From Chamaecrista fasciculata (lineage: Eukaryota; Streptophyta; Magnoliopsida; Fabales; Fabaceae): a stretch of DNA of 64,000 nt. Below the pieces are notes generated by a model. The model was not told the origin of the DNA and did not search any database. It saw nothing but the letters and a program-made list of their open reading frames with translations. Of the stretch, positions 53,836-64,000 are shown one piece after another; position 1 is the first letter of the stretch, and each line of letters opens with the position of its first letter. The stretch spans positions 372,758-436,757 of the forward strand of contig QANZ01017416.1 of NCBI GenBank assembly GCA_003254925.1, in the 5' to 3' direction. The position numbers and the translations under genes were made by a program.

Positions 53836-54055
53836 TACTCAGACTCCCACTGGACCGAAGTATTATCCAAAAAAGTCCACAAAATGCTCATACCAAAATT
53901 TATAAAAAGTCTTGTCAGCAACACAAAAAAAGGTTAAATACATTTGTTGGCCCAAGACCCCTCATAGCCAAATAATCAATTAAGATTATCAAATACATGT
54001 TTAGGGACTCAAACCGAACTTCATAATTAGTCCCAACCAAAGTTTTCACCACAAA

Positions 54056-54361
54056 AAATTGCTTAGAAACAGAAGCTGATATGGGCAATAACAAACAGGA
54101 AACAATAGTTATGTCTCAAAAAACATAATTTTCACACCAGATTTTCCTTCACAGAATCAGCTTATACAACCTCATGAAAGTTGCTTAAAACAAAAGCTGA
54201 TTTTGGCCATAAACAAATGAGAAATATTAATTATGTTTCAACAACATAATTACAACACAAGATTTCCCTCACAGAATCAGCTTATGCAACTTTATGAAAG
54301 TTGCTAAAACCAGAAGCTGATTTTGGCCATTAACAAATGGGAAATATTAATTATGTCTCAA
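54056..54361. repeat. ~120-bp tandem repeat, about 2.5 copies
   Basis: Blocks containing 'gaagctgattttggccat' and 'cacagaatcagcttatgcaa' recur at about 54059, 54180 and 54301. Part of the copia element. Confidence 0.75.
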
Positions 54362-55560
54362 AGATCCCCATCTTTGAAATTGAGAACGTGTTCTGTGAGA
54401 ACTTAGTTGTCCTTATGTTTTTAGAGTAGCTTCCACAACTCTTGCGGATCTTCTCTAGTTTTCGTTTGTGCCTCTGATTTGTTTTATGGATCTTGAACTC
54501 TTCAAGATTCATACTTACTCCCACTGTTTCTTTTGGAAACAACGAATCCTTTTCCAAAAGGTATCCTCCTCTGACTACAAACTCTTTGTTGTCAGATGGG
54601 TAGTATACTTGATATCCCTTCTCAGGGTATCCAACAAACTCGTTAGTGAGACATCAAGAGACTCCTTTCATTCCATATCTCATATGGTGTTCTCCAGACG
54701 ACATGGCTTAGTGTGAAGTCAACAGCTTCTAGAGCACACCCCTTGAGGTTGGTATAAGATCAATCATCCTAGATCAAACCTTATCCAATAGGGTTTGACA
54801 TCTTTTTCTTAAAATTCCATCCACCATGGGATTTTAAGGAAGAGTGAGTTGTGAGACTCTCTCACAGCTTCTAAGACGCACAGCAAAGTTTTTGACTCAA
54901 ATCTTAATCCTTTGATCCAATCGAAGGTTTCTAGATTTTATTGTCTAGTTATTTTCTACTTCGTTTTGAAATCTCTATTTCAAAGAACTCTAACTTGTGT
55001 TTCAAAGGATAGCCGTAGATCTAATCCTTTTGAAGCTTTTAGTGAGAGCTTATTACTTTTAGCTTAGACACTTATGGGTCTACATACATCAACCATGTAT
55101 GATTTCCATTAAGTTAGACTTTCCTTTACTATAAAGGAAAAATCTCTTGTCATCTTTCCATTTTAAACAAGACTTGCAAGCATCACATGATTCCAAATCA
55201 TGAAGCTTCAAGGTGGTTCTTTGTTTGTATGGCCTAAACAACAATTGCCAAAAGTTTGTATCGATGTTATAAATATTGTTATTGTTCTAATTTAAATAAA
55301 ATGAGTACCTTTGCAAATCTCATAAGCAAATAAACATTTATTCAAAATAGAAACCATTCTTTAATGTTTACACAAAAATCCACCTTATCAAATAAGGAGA
55401 AAAACAATGTCCAAACATCTAAAGAATAATAACAAATCTAGCCCATAGAGGGCGGTCCAAGCTCGCTTGTTCCTTCAGTAGCAATGGGAGCAACATTTGC
55501 TCCATTGTCCACATCTAGGTCCATCTCGCTTCCGTCCTTGCTTTCTACCGTCTCTGAAGA
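54362..55560 (-). pseudogene. Degenerate copia pol remnant B
   Basis: Same order of sequence as remnant A (26500-27830), for example 'tactcccactgtttcttttggaaac' and 'gactacaaactctttgttgt', but riddled with stops and deletions. Only short frames remain (54557-54351). The catalytic reverse transcriptase part seen in remnant A is not recognisable here. Confidence 0.65.
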
Positions 55561-55582
55561 CCCTGCACATCAAATGTGAGAA

Positions 55583-56473
55583 TCACATGTGTATCCAATA
55601 CTCAAGTGATTTAAGTAGAAAGATAGAACACTTTATAACATAGATACCTGAAGTAGAGGCTTTAACGCACTTCTGCTTCTTTTGATCCTCCCAGTAGTAC
55701 TTGCACTTTCTCATCGCGTGTCCTGACACTTGACAGAAAGAACAGAATACTTCCTCTGAGGGTTTTGCCTTCTTGGCAGGAGATTGAGGGTCGTCCTCTG
55801 GATTGGTCTCACCATCCAGCACGATTCCCTTTCCCTTGTCTTTGCCCTTCTTCTTCCTTTCCCTTTTCTGGATCATGGATGCCTCAACAGACTTGAGCAT
55901 CCCATGCAACTCAGAAACTGTTTTCTCGGTTCCCCTCCTTAAGAAGCTTTTAATAAATGGGTTATAGCTCTCAGGAAGTGAGCACAGGATTACTTCAGTG
56001 GCAAACTCTTGTGGAAGAGGAAAACCGAGCCTATCAAGGTGATCTATATACCCTCTCATCTTCATGACATGGTAATGGACAGATTCACCTTCAGCCATTT
56101 TGCAAGACACGAGAGCTTTGTTAGTCTCATATCTATCTTGTCAGATTTGGTAGCTAAACATTTCCTTGAGACGAGTTATCATCTCATATGCCATCAATTG
56201 ATCCAAGCCCTCATGCAGCTCAGGGATCATTGTGTCTACCATCAGACAAGAGACCTCCAAGGAGTCATCGAAGTGCTTCTCCCAAGCCCTCCACTCTGCT
56301 CCTGGAGCGCCCTTGGCAGGCTCATTGGGAATAGGCCTGTCCAGAACATACAGCCTCCTCTCTTGGGTGAGAACTATTCTCAGATTACGAAACCAATCGA
56401 GGAAATTTGTTCTGGTCAGCTTATCCTTCTCAAGGATAGGTCGCAGTGAAAATGATGAACTTTCTTTTGCCAT
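55583..56473 (-). pseudogene. Copia gag with one in-frame TGA
   Basis: Starts MAKESSSFSLRPILEKDKLT (56473), followed by the gag core (TNFLDWFRNLRIVLTQERR, LMAYEMITRLKEMF). At 56143-56141 TGA interrupts SYQI-stop-QDRYETNKALVSCKMAEGES. The sequence then continues in the same frame (VHYHVMKMRGYIDHLDRLGF) to a lysine-rich segment and a regular CCHC zinc knuckle (CSFCQVSGHAMRKC). The stop fits CGA to TGA. This is the RNA-packaging protein of the minus-strand copia element. Its pol downstream is far more decayed. Confidence 0.85.
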
Positions 56474-58005
56474 TTTTGATTCTACAATTTTAAGATATGA
56501 AAAATTTATTAGCAGATAAAATACTTCCACTATTTTATAAAACTCAGTGAAATTTATTATTAGTGGCTAAGATCCATATTTCACCAAAATTTACCGTCGC
56601 GGAGGCGATCATGCACCTTTTGGTTATTTAGGTAGGTAACTCTTACCAATCACATCTCATGTGACTCTTAGATCCTTATGGGACTGTATCATCTTATGAT
56701 ACTTATTATGGCATGTTTATCCCATCTAATGCCTTGAGGTCCAAAACCGTTTTGATAACCCCATTAAGTCACACGGTAAAACATGTGAATGGCTAAATTC
56801 AAGATAACGAGGCCAAAGCCCAACCCCATATCATCAAGGCCCAACTGCTATACGTGTCGCGGAGGCGATCACCGTATCCAAAGAACCAAGATTTCAATAG
56901 GCGTTATATTGAAAATCCCATTCACCCGTGTCTCCTCAAGGTCAAGGCAGATACGTGTCGCGGAGGCGATCACCGCTCCACGATGAACAAGATTTTGACA
57001 GGGTGTTTTAGCGATGGCATTACGACTTAAGATTTTCTAAAAGAGTTTGATTTTATTTAAAATATTCCGATTTAATTGTTTAATTCTAAAACCCTTTTAA
57101 AATTAAACGAGTCATGCAACCATGTTTATTTTCCCCATGTATCTCATACATATAAACATGTGTTTGGATCTTGTATCTCATACAAATCCCACGCTCGTAT
57201 CGTATACGTGGCTATAGCGCATTGTTTAATTAAAGCATGTTAAAATCGCACCTAAGCATACATCTAGCGCATCTCATACATCTAAATGCAATGCAACACA
57301 CCGTGTTTAGATATGGCTCATCTACCCTAGAATTCTCCCAAGCCAATGAGAGAACTTTTCTAAAAGAAAAATAAAATTACAAGTGAATAAACCCCAGTTG
57401 CATTGAGGTATAAACAGAAAGTAAAATTACATAAGAGTAGAGGGAGACGACACGCAGGCCGTATTTACCAAAATAAACCTCCTAGAGCCATATCCAACAC
57501 CACACATTCAAATATGAACAATTCATATAAAAATGTCAAACACGGTAACTAAACACACATATTTAAAACTCTTTTAAAATTGTGTTTAATTTAGGGTTGT
57601 GCAATTTTAACATGCCTTTTCTTGAAATTTAGGCCTATTATCAATAATTATAAAATTCAAGAATCTAATTCAAGAATTTCGAATTATTGACCCAAAATTT
57701 ATAAAATTCCAAATTTTAATAAATTTAAACCATCTTTATAATATTATAATTAAAACACTTTTAATTATAATTATATAAAGATTTCGACTTAGGCCTTAAT
57801 ATTCAAGAAAATTATCCAAATCAATCTCATTGATTTATTTATGTATCTCATACATAATTTTGCACATAGATTAGCAAAATCGACTTTAGCCTAGATTTGA
57901 TCGGTGAATTTCGTAAAACTAAAACTCGTGATTGAAAGCGGTAAACACACAAACTTCATACATCTCATGTACAAACAAACAGTTTTAAATCCAAGAACTA
58001 GCGTG
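56474..58005 (-). other. Copia 5' leader with repeated hairpin motif
   Basis: Untranslated DNA between primer site and gag. A GC-rich motif cgtcgcggaggcgatc / gtgtcgcggaggcgatcac occurs three times (56595-56610, 56855-56873, 56955-56973). Its TCGC...GCGA arms can pair. The remainder is AT-rich with repeated 'tctcatacat' phrases (57140-57290). Confidence 0.6.
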
Positions 58006-58017
58006 GCTCTGATACCA
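58006..58017 (-). other. Copia primer-binding site (initiator tRNA-Met)
   Basis: The minus strand reads TGGTATCAGAGC, one base after an LTR end ...TTCCCAACA. Confidence 0.9.
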
Positions 58018-58018
58018 C

Positions 58019-60413
58019 TGTTGGGAATTCAAGGGCGCCTAAGGCAGCGGAAGCATGTAAAATTTAAAATTTAAAGAAACAATAAACGCCCAGGTCCAAG
58101 AATTCCCGAACGGATCCGCTAGCTGAATTTAAAACTTTTGGTTAAGTGGTATACCTCAGAGTTTCAATCGCTTTAGTTGAACGGGGCGTTCCCAAGAAGT
58201 CCACTTGACGCGTCCTTCCTCCGCCGGTAATCCACACGAACAGTTTGGAGATGCCTAGGTGCTAGCCTCCTTCACTTCTCAAGTGAATCCGGAACCTTTA
58301 TCTACGGGTGTTCTTTTAATTCAAGAACTCTTCTTGAATGTCCAAGAACTTGATGGCGCCTTGATCAAGAACTCTTCTTGATCCCACACAACCTTTCCAC
58401 ACAATATTAACTCTTAATATTGCGCCACTTTCTCTCTCTAGGAAAGCTAGGATGCGATTTTCTTTCTCTCTCCTCACCAAGAGAAAATCGAATTTTCTCT
58501 CTAAGGAAAAACTAGGCTAGTCGACTTTTCTTATGTGCATGAGACTCTCACCCTTTTGTGATTTCACTCTCAAGAATCCAATTCTCAAGTTTGTGAATTC
58601 TCTCTCTAGACTTAGATCAAAATCGAAATTTTTCTCTCTCTAGAATTGGCATGGCTAAGTCGACTTATGGCTTGCCTATTTATAGGGTTTGGGGACTTTG
58701 ATAATTATAATTTTAGGAAGGCCTAAAATCATATAATTATCAAACCATAATATTATGATATCTTAATATCACAATTTTAGGACTTGATTTCCAATTTAAA
58801 ATATTACCTTAATATTAAAATTGGAATCAAAATGCAATCTTGGAGAATCAATTTGGAAGATCAAATCTTCCCAAATCTCTCTCTCCCTCCATGCGCCTAT
58901 CTTCCCCATTTTTTGGTGGAATTTAATAAATCAAAATAACTAACTAACTCTTAGATAGTTATAACTAATTTGTTATTTTCCAACAATATTGAATTAAAGA
59001 ATTCCCAGAATATCTTTAAGTCAATCTCACCAAGTCTCAAACTCTAGATAATTGAATTAAAATATTACATTAATATTTAAATCCAATTGGACCTAAAATT
59101 TCGACTTGCCCTATAAGTCATGAATTAAAATATTACTTTAATATATTTAATTCATCCATTTGAAATCTAGATCAAATCTCATTTGAATTTCAAATTTCAA
59201 GCCATGACTTTAATTAATAAAACATTTTTATTAATTAAATTCCTTTTATATATGAGGCGCCAACCTCATCCTATTTAGTCCTAATATTAGTGAATTTAAT
59301 AAATTAATAATTTCCTAACTCTTAGGAACATTATCTAATTTATAATTCCCCTAATATTATAAATAGGAATATAATTGTAAATAGCCTAATCCAATTATCT
59401 ATTTAACAATTATCATATATATATATATATATTTGTCTCACAAATCTAAATATAATATATCTGTAGATAATTAATTCAAGACAAGACTTTATGTCCCACA
59501 ATAAGTTATGTCTCAAACGGTGTCACAAATGTGACCCACGAATTAGGGTTAACTCGTGTTCCAGCTTGGCATCTGGTTCCTGCTCGTGTGTGACCCAGCA
59601 GGCCCCACGTGAAGTTGGCAGTAAATCATCTCATGACTTACAAGTCGAGAGCGGACTCTAGCAAGCCATCACGACTACCCAAAACACGTGAGTTATCGTT
59701 TTAACCCCTAAACGACTTAACCTTAGTACTATCATGTTCAGATCCCTTTTTGTCCTACGATATTTCGGTAAGGATCAGGCATGGGAATGTCATCCAAAAT
59801 CCAAACCTCAACTTTCTCGATCTCCTGAGTAAGTCCCAATATCCAGTGTGGCCACACATTCCCTTGGACAGACTCGTCGAGGGGCCCAGTTAAATATCTC
59901 CCATCTCTATGAGGGACAAAATTCCATCTTGGTCAACCACATTCCTCAGCACGACAATCAACCAAACCCGTACTCAGCCCTTATGGCTACCCTGTTACGG
60001 ATAACGTTAGACTAAGCCAAAGCTTGACAACTGTAATGCCGGAATAGTCAAGACCTCAGGTCTAAGGGCATCATGACAGATTGTACAGGAGAGACCAGCT
60101 AATGACTGAACCCATGCAGAACTCTCCGGGTCGGTCCAGCAACTTGTAACTCTTACATAATTGCACCATGACTCTCGTCCCAGCATCTAGTGCGTGCATC
60201 TCCATGCACCGAGGTCATGCTGGTCTTGGTTCAATTCAAGTTCCCACTCGAATGAGCGACCAGGGACTGTTTAGATTAACTATCTCATAATTAATCATGG
60301 ACTGTTATCATAGTAAACATGCTAATAATATGATAACCATTAATTTATCTCCATAAATTAATTGATATGTTCCCAACATATCTAAAGGATGATTGACCCT
60401 AAGGCACAATCTC
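58019..60413 (-). mobile_element. 5' LTR region of minus-strand copia element
   Basis: The LTR end next to the primer site (58019, minus-strand ...GAATTCCCAACA) is certain. The LTR start is less so: TGATGGAGATTGTGCC at 60413 matches the LTR-start sequence at 51393 and would give a 2395-bp LTR. Another TGTTGGAA-type start at 58984 would give 966 bp, leaving 58985-60413 as separate LTR-like DNA. Contains (TA)n at 59410-59431. No gene is seen. Confidence 0.6.
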
Positions 60414-60888
60414 CATCATTTTCGCCACCCACCTTCCTAGAGAGAGAAGTCGATTTTCTTCTAAGGGGTTAGAAGAGTTATCGAAAGTTGTGGGTTCTAA
60501 AAGGGTTTTTAGAGAAGGAGAAGAACAAAAGGAGTTTTGTTGCTGTCTTCTTCTTAGTGGCGCCATCCACCTGGAATTCAGAGAAGGAGTTCCTGAATTC
60601 ACAAACTGTAGATTGGATCCCGAGTCTCTTTGGAGAAAGAGGCGTGGAGGCTAGCACCTCGTGTTCGGGAAACTGTTCGTGTGGATCACCGGTAGAGGAA
60701 GGACGTAGAGACGGACTTCTAGACTCACCAGTATCACCAATCCGAATGTAAGCCTGAGGTATAACACTTTTCATATCTGGTTTTAAATTCAGCTAGCGGA
60801 TCTTAGGGTTGGATTTTCCTGGGGGCGCAAGTTTTTTTTTTTTAATTTACGTTTCTTCCGCTGCGTGTTTCCCCGGGGATTCCCAACA
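60414..60888 (+). mobile_element. 3' end of a plus-strand copia LTR
   Basis: Ends cttccgctgcg...GGATTCCCAACA. It is the inverse counterpart of 58019-58500, sharing 'ctagctgaatttaaaac' and 'gatccacacgaacagttt'. Together with the plus-sense LTR start at 51393 it suggests an outer plus-strand LTR in the RLP gene, later split by the minus-strand element. Confidence 0.6.
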
Positions 60889-62218
60889 CATACACCATTG
60901 CTCGTGAATTGAACCTCTCTAACAATTATATTGATGGTGAACTTCCAAATAAAGTGATGAACCTAAGCCTTGTTGATCTAAGCTCCAATAAATTAAGTGG
61001 TCAATTGCCTCATTTGTCACATGTTGTGTATCACTTAGACATCTCAAACAATTGGTTTTCGATCCTTAACTCACTTCTTGTGCACAAAACAAGATGGTCC
61101 ATACAACTTAGAATTTCTCAATTTGGCATCAAACAATTTATCCGGTGAAATACCTGATTGCTGGAGGATGTGGCCAAATCTGGTGACATTGAACCTAGAG
61201 AACAACCATTTGATTGGGAGCTTGCCCAAATCCATAGGAACCTTAACTTTGCTTGAAATGTTGCACCTTCGCAACAATAGTTTTTCAGGAAAGTTTCCAT
61301 CCTTTTTGGAGAAAATTAACACTTTGGTTTCCTTGGATCTTAGAGTGAATCAATTCTCAGGAAAGATTTCATCATGGGTTGGAAAGAGTTTCTTGAATTT
61401 GATGATTCTTAGCCTTGGATCAAACAAATTCTATGGACCAATTCCCCGTCAAATATGCTCCATGAGTTCATTACAAATCTTGGACCTTTCACTAAACAAC
61501 TTGACATGAAGTATACCGAAATGTGTCAATCATTTGAGTGCCATGTCCTCAATAAACATTCGTTCATATTCATATATTTATTCCGATAGAGGAAGATACT
61601 CAAATGCCATTGTTGATGCACTCCTATTCCTTAAAGGAAGGATGAATGATTACAGCAATATTCTCGGTCTTGTCTTCAGTATTGATCTGTCAAGCAACAT
61701 CTGGGGAGATACCAACAGAGTTCACAAGCCTCAAGGGATTACTCTTTTTAAACCTATCCAATAATCTTTTGAGTGGTCGAATTCCTCAAGATATTGGTGA
61801 TATGGTATCATTGGAGTCTCTAGATCTATCAAGAAACCATCTTTGTGGTGAAATCCCTCCAAGCATGTCCAAATTAAGCTTCTTGGGCATGTTGAACTTG
61901 TCATACAACAACTTGACAGGAAAAATTCCAACAGGCACTCAATTGCAAACCTTTGAAGCATCCAGCTTTGTTGGCAATCATCTTTGTGGTCCTCCACTTA
62001 CCATTAATTGCACAGAAAATGGAGAATATGGGAATGAGAGAGAGAAAGAAGGTGATGAAGAGAGAGGAATAAAATGGTTGTATGTGAGCATGTCATTGGG
62101 GTTTGTTGTGGGATTTTGGGGGGTGGTAGCTCCTTTGCTCTATTCTGGATCATGGAGGTAAGCCTATTACCAATTCTTAGAGAACATGTGGTTCAAACTA
62201 AGATATTGTTATTGGTAG
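60889..62218 (+). pseudogene. RLP pseudogene, right fragment with five lesions
   Basis: Resumes the RLP from the middle LRRs (ELNLSNNYIDGELPNKVMNL) to the end. Lesions, compared with the first copy: a 2-bp deletion near 61061 (ggttttcgatcc for ggttttctggatcc), a TGA at 61507-61509 (LNNLT-stop), a 5-bp deletion near 61700 (agcaacatctgg), and a TAA at 62159-62161 in the membrane-proximal tail (SGSWR-stop). Taken with the missing N-terminal half, this copy cannot make a receptor. Between lesions the amino-acid sequence is still very close to the intact copies, so inactivation is recent relative to the duplications. Confidence 0.92.
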
Positions 62219-63100
62219 ACGAAGCGAATTGTTGTGGGATTTACATTTCAAGGCTAGCTTAAAGGTTTTTCAATAACGTTTCTGGTTGGTTTCTTTAAAT
62301 CATTTTAGGATTTTCATTAATAAAAATCAGTGATGTGTATTTTGTAATTCAGTTCTGAAAGTCCCACCACTTTGTATTATACTATTATGTAATGCAAGTG
62401 TGCTTCTAAATAAATGTTTTCAGGTATTATCAACATATTTTAAAACAATTATTATTAAGGTTTAGCATATTGACGTAGCAACAAAATTACTAGGATGTTA
62501 AATTGTAGTATGGTATTTCAAATTTCAAATTGATTTGTTTGATACATAATTTGCACAAAACAAGACAATAGTCATAATAAGTATTCTATTTCTTGTTTTG
62601 TACTTTTGTTTATAAATATACAAGACAAGAAAATATCCTAAAAATCATTACAGACAATATATCCTGAAAATAATTATATTTCATTTTTAAAGTAATAATT
62701 ATACTATTATAGAAAGGAATGGAAAGGAGCTAGCACTAATAGGGTCTAGATAAATTCAACAATTTCATGATTTTAACATTGCTGAAGTCTGGAAACGAAT
62801 CAATTGAAATTTATAATAAAGAAAAATCCTTGGCACATGCATGAATCTAAATTTGAAGAATAAATTAAAGAAGCTGTGGCAAATGAACAATGAAGACTTT
62901 TTGTTATTTTTGGAGTTGTCATCAAGTCTACTTATTTAAGAAGATTTTTTTTAATAATATTTTTGTTAGATTAATATTTAGGACATTAGATTGAATTTTT
63001 TAAAATATTTTCAGGTTTTGTACTTCCATATATAATGGACTCTTTGCTGATTGGATAAGATATGAGTTCGCCTTTTAAAATCCCAACACCACCAATTTAG
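62219..63100. repeat. 3' flank of RLP pseudogene
   Basis: Matches the other RLP 3' flanks to about 62700 and in patches to 62900. Nothing recognisable follows to 63100. Confidence 0.6.
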
Positions 63101-64000
63101 GGTGGGTTTGGATGGGGAGGTTAAGTTAAAGGAGGATAAAGGAATGGGGGAGGTAATAAAGGAGAGGTAAAGAATTTGTGTTATAAAAGAGGTTTTTAAT
63201 AAATGTTGTTTGGGAAAATGAGAGATAAATGAGGAATTATGATGTGAAATTATTTTAAAGGGTATGTAATGATTGTGGTGGGTTGAAATAATTGTATTGG
63301 TATTTTAAATTTGTATAGGGGTAAAAATGGTAAAAATAAAGGAGGATAAAGGAGTGATTATTTTTTTTTTGGGTTTTGGTGTTAAAAAAGTAGTATGAGT
63401 AATGATTGCCTCGAAATTTGTGCTAAAGGGGGAAGTTAATAAAGAAGATTTTTGGAGTGGTAAGATAAAGGAGGATGAAGGTGTGAATGTGGGACCAAAA
63501 TGTAATTTTTGAGTAGTGAATTGTAAAATTTTGGGGACTAGACTATATATTTTTCCTGTTTACCGTCTTTTAATTTTATTTTAAAATTTTGATACTACAA
63601 AAAATATTACTCATGTATATAATATAGGAGGGACCAAAATGTATATTTTCTAGGGTATGAATTATGTATTTTTCAAAATTTTCTTCTTCAGTAGTTGCAG
63701 AACCAAAAATATTAGTCATATACTGAATGATGGACCAATATGTATCTTTTTTGGGTAAATTACACTGTATTACCCTGTGGTTTGACCCTATTTCAATTTG
63801 GTACCCTGTGGTTTGAAACCTGACACTTTGGTACCCTTTGGAGCTATTTTGTAATTTTAACCATAAAAAATTTACAAAAATTACCAATTGACCCAAAATT
63901 TTTTCAAAAAAGTACAAATAGGTCCCTGGATACATATTATTTAGGGACTAAAATGAGAACTTTAAAGTTTTGGATACATATACAAATAGGTCCCTCAAAA
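63101..64000. other. Unresolved repeat DNA at window end
   Basis: 63108-63520 starts 'gggtgggtttggatggggag' and repeats 'aaaggaggataaaggag', and looks like a low-complexity MITE without clear ends. 63755-64000 starts 'gggtaaattacactgtatta' and holds repeated 'ttaccctgtggtttga' phrases, the usual arm of a long-inverted-repeat element cut by the window edge. The frame at 63935-63576 is not a recognisable gene. Confidence 0.4.

Overview
The window is nuclear DNA from a flowering plant, most probably a eudicot. It is AT-rich, has long intergenic spaces, carries a tandem family of intronless leucine-rich-repeat receptor-like protein (RLP, EIX2/Cf type) genes, and is heavily invaded by plant Ty3/gypsy, Ty1/copia, hAT, Mutator-like and PIF/Harbinger-like elements. 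The sequence alone does not let me name the species.

Layout. (1) 1-10.3 kb: a repeat-rich 5' flank, an apparently intact RLP gene (4647-7769), its 3' flank, and a broken Rab7-like GTPase relic on the minus strand. (2) 11-19.6 kb: several MITEs and a SINE, then an N-terminally and internally deleted RLP (13638-15611), a gag-only retroelement with a 121-bp LTR, a 233-bp RLP tail fragment, and a truncated copia element. (3) 19.6-27.9 kb: a decayed stretch with minus-strand exon-like fragments of several unrelated housekeeping genes (Rab7-like tail, Nudix/DPP III-like, others), then copia pol remains. (4) 27.9-40.0 kb: a 678-bp foldback element with a 9-bp target duplication, and directly beside it a complete 11.4-kb Tat-type Ty3/gypsy element with 668-bp LTRs differing at two positions that I can see. 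It has a dual RNase H, a likely intron inside pol and a two-exon antisense gene. (5) 40.0-49.5 kb: a second copy of the RLP 5' flank and a second intact RLP (45461-48724). (6) 49.5-64 kb: an orphan signal-peptide exon and an RLP pseudogene split by about 9.5 kb of nested copia sequence (51393-60888, including a 269-base gap), then flanking repeats.

How it fits together. The locus is an RLP cluster that grew by tandem duplication of a unit: upstream flank A, upstream flank B, an intronless RLP, then a 3' flank with Rab7-like relics. It was then eroded by deletions and transposon insertions. Of five RLP copies, two look functional. These encode secreted, single-pass membrane proteins with about 25-30 LRRs, an island domain, an acidic juxtamembrane stretch, a GxxxG transmembrane helix and a short kinase-less tail. 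By family knowledge such proteins sense extracellular ligands and signal through partner kinases of the SOBIR1/BAK1 type. Because flanks are shared between copies, several transposon insertions can be dated relative to the duplications and have a visible empty site in the other copy.
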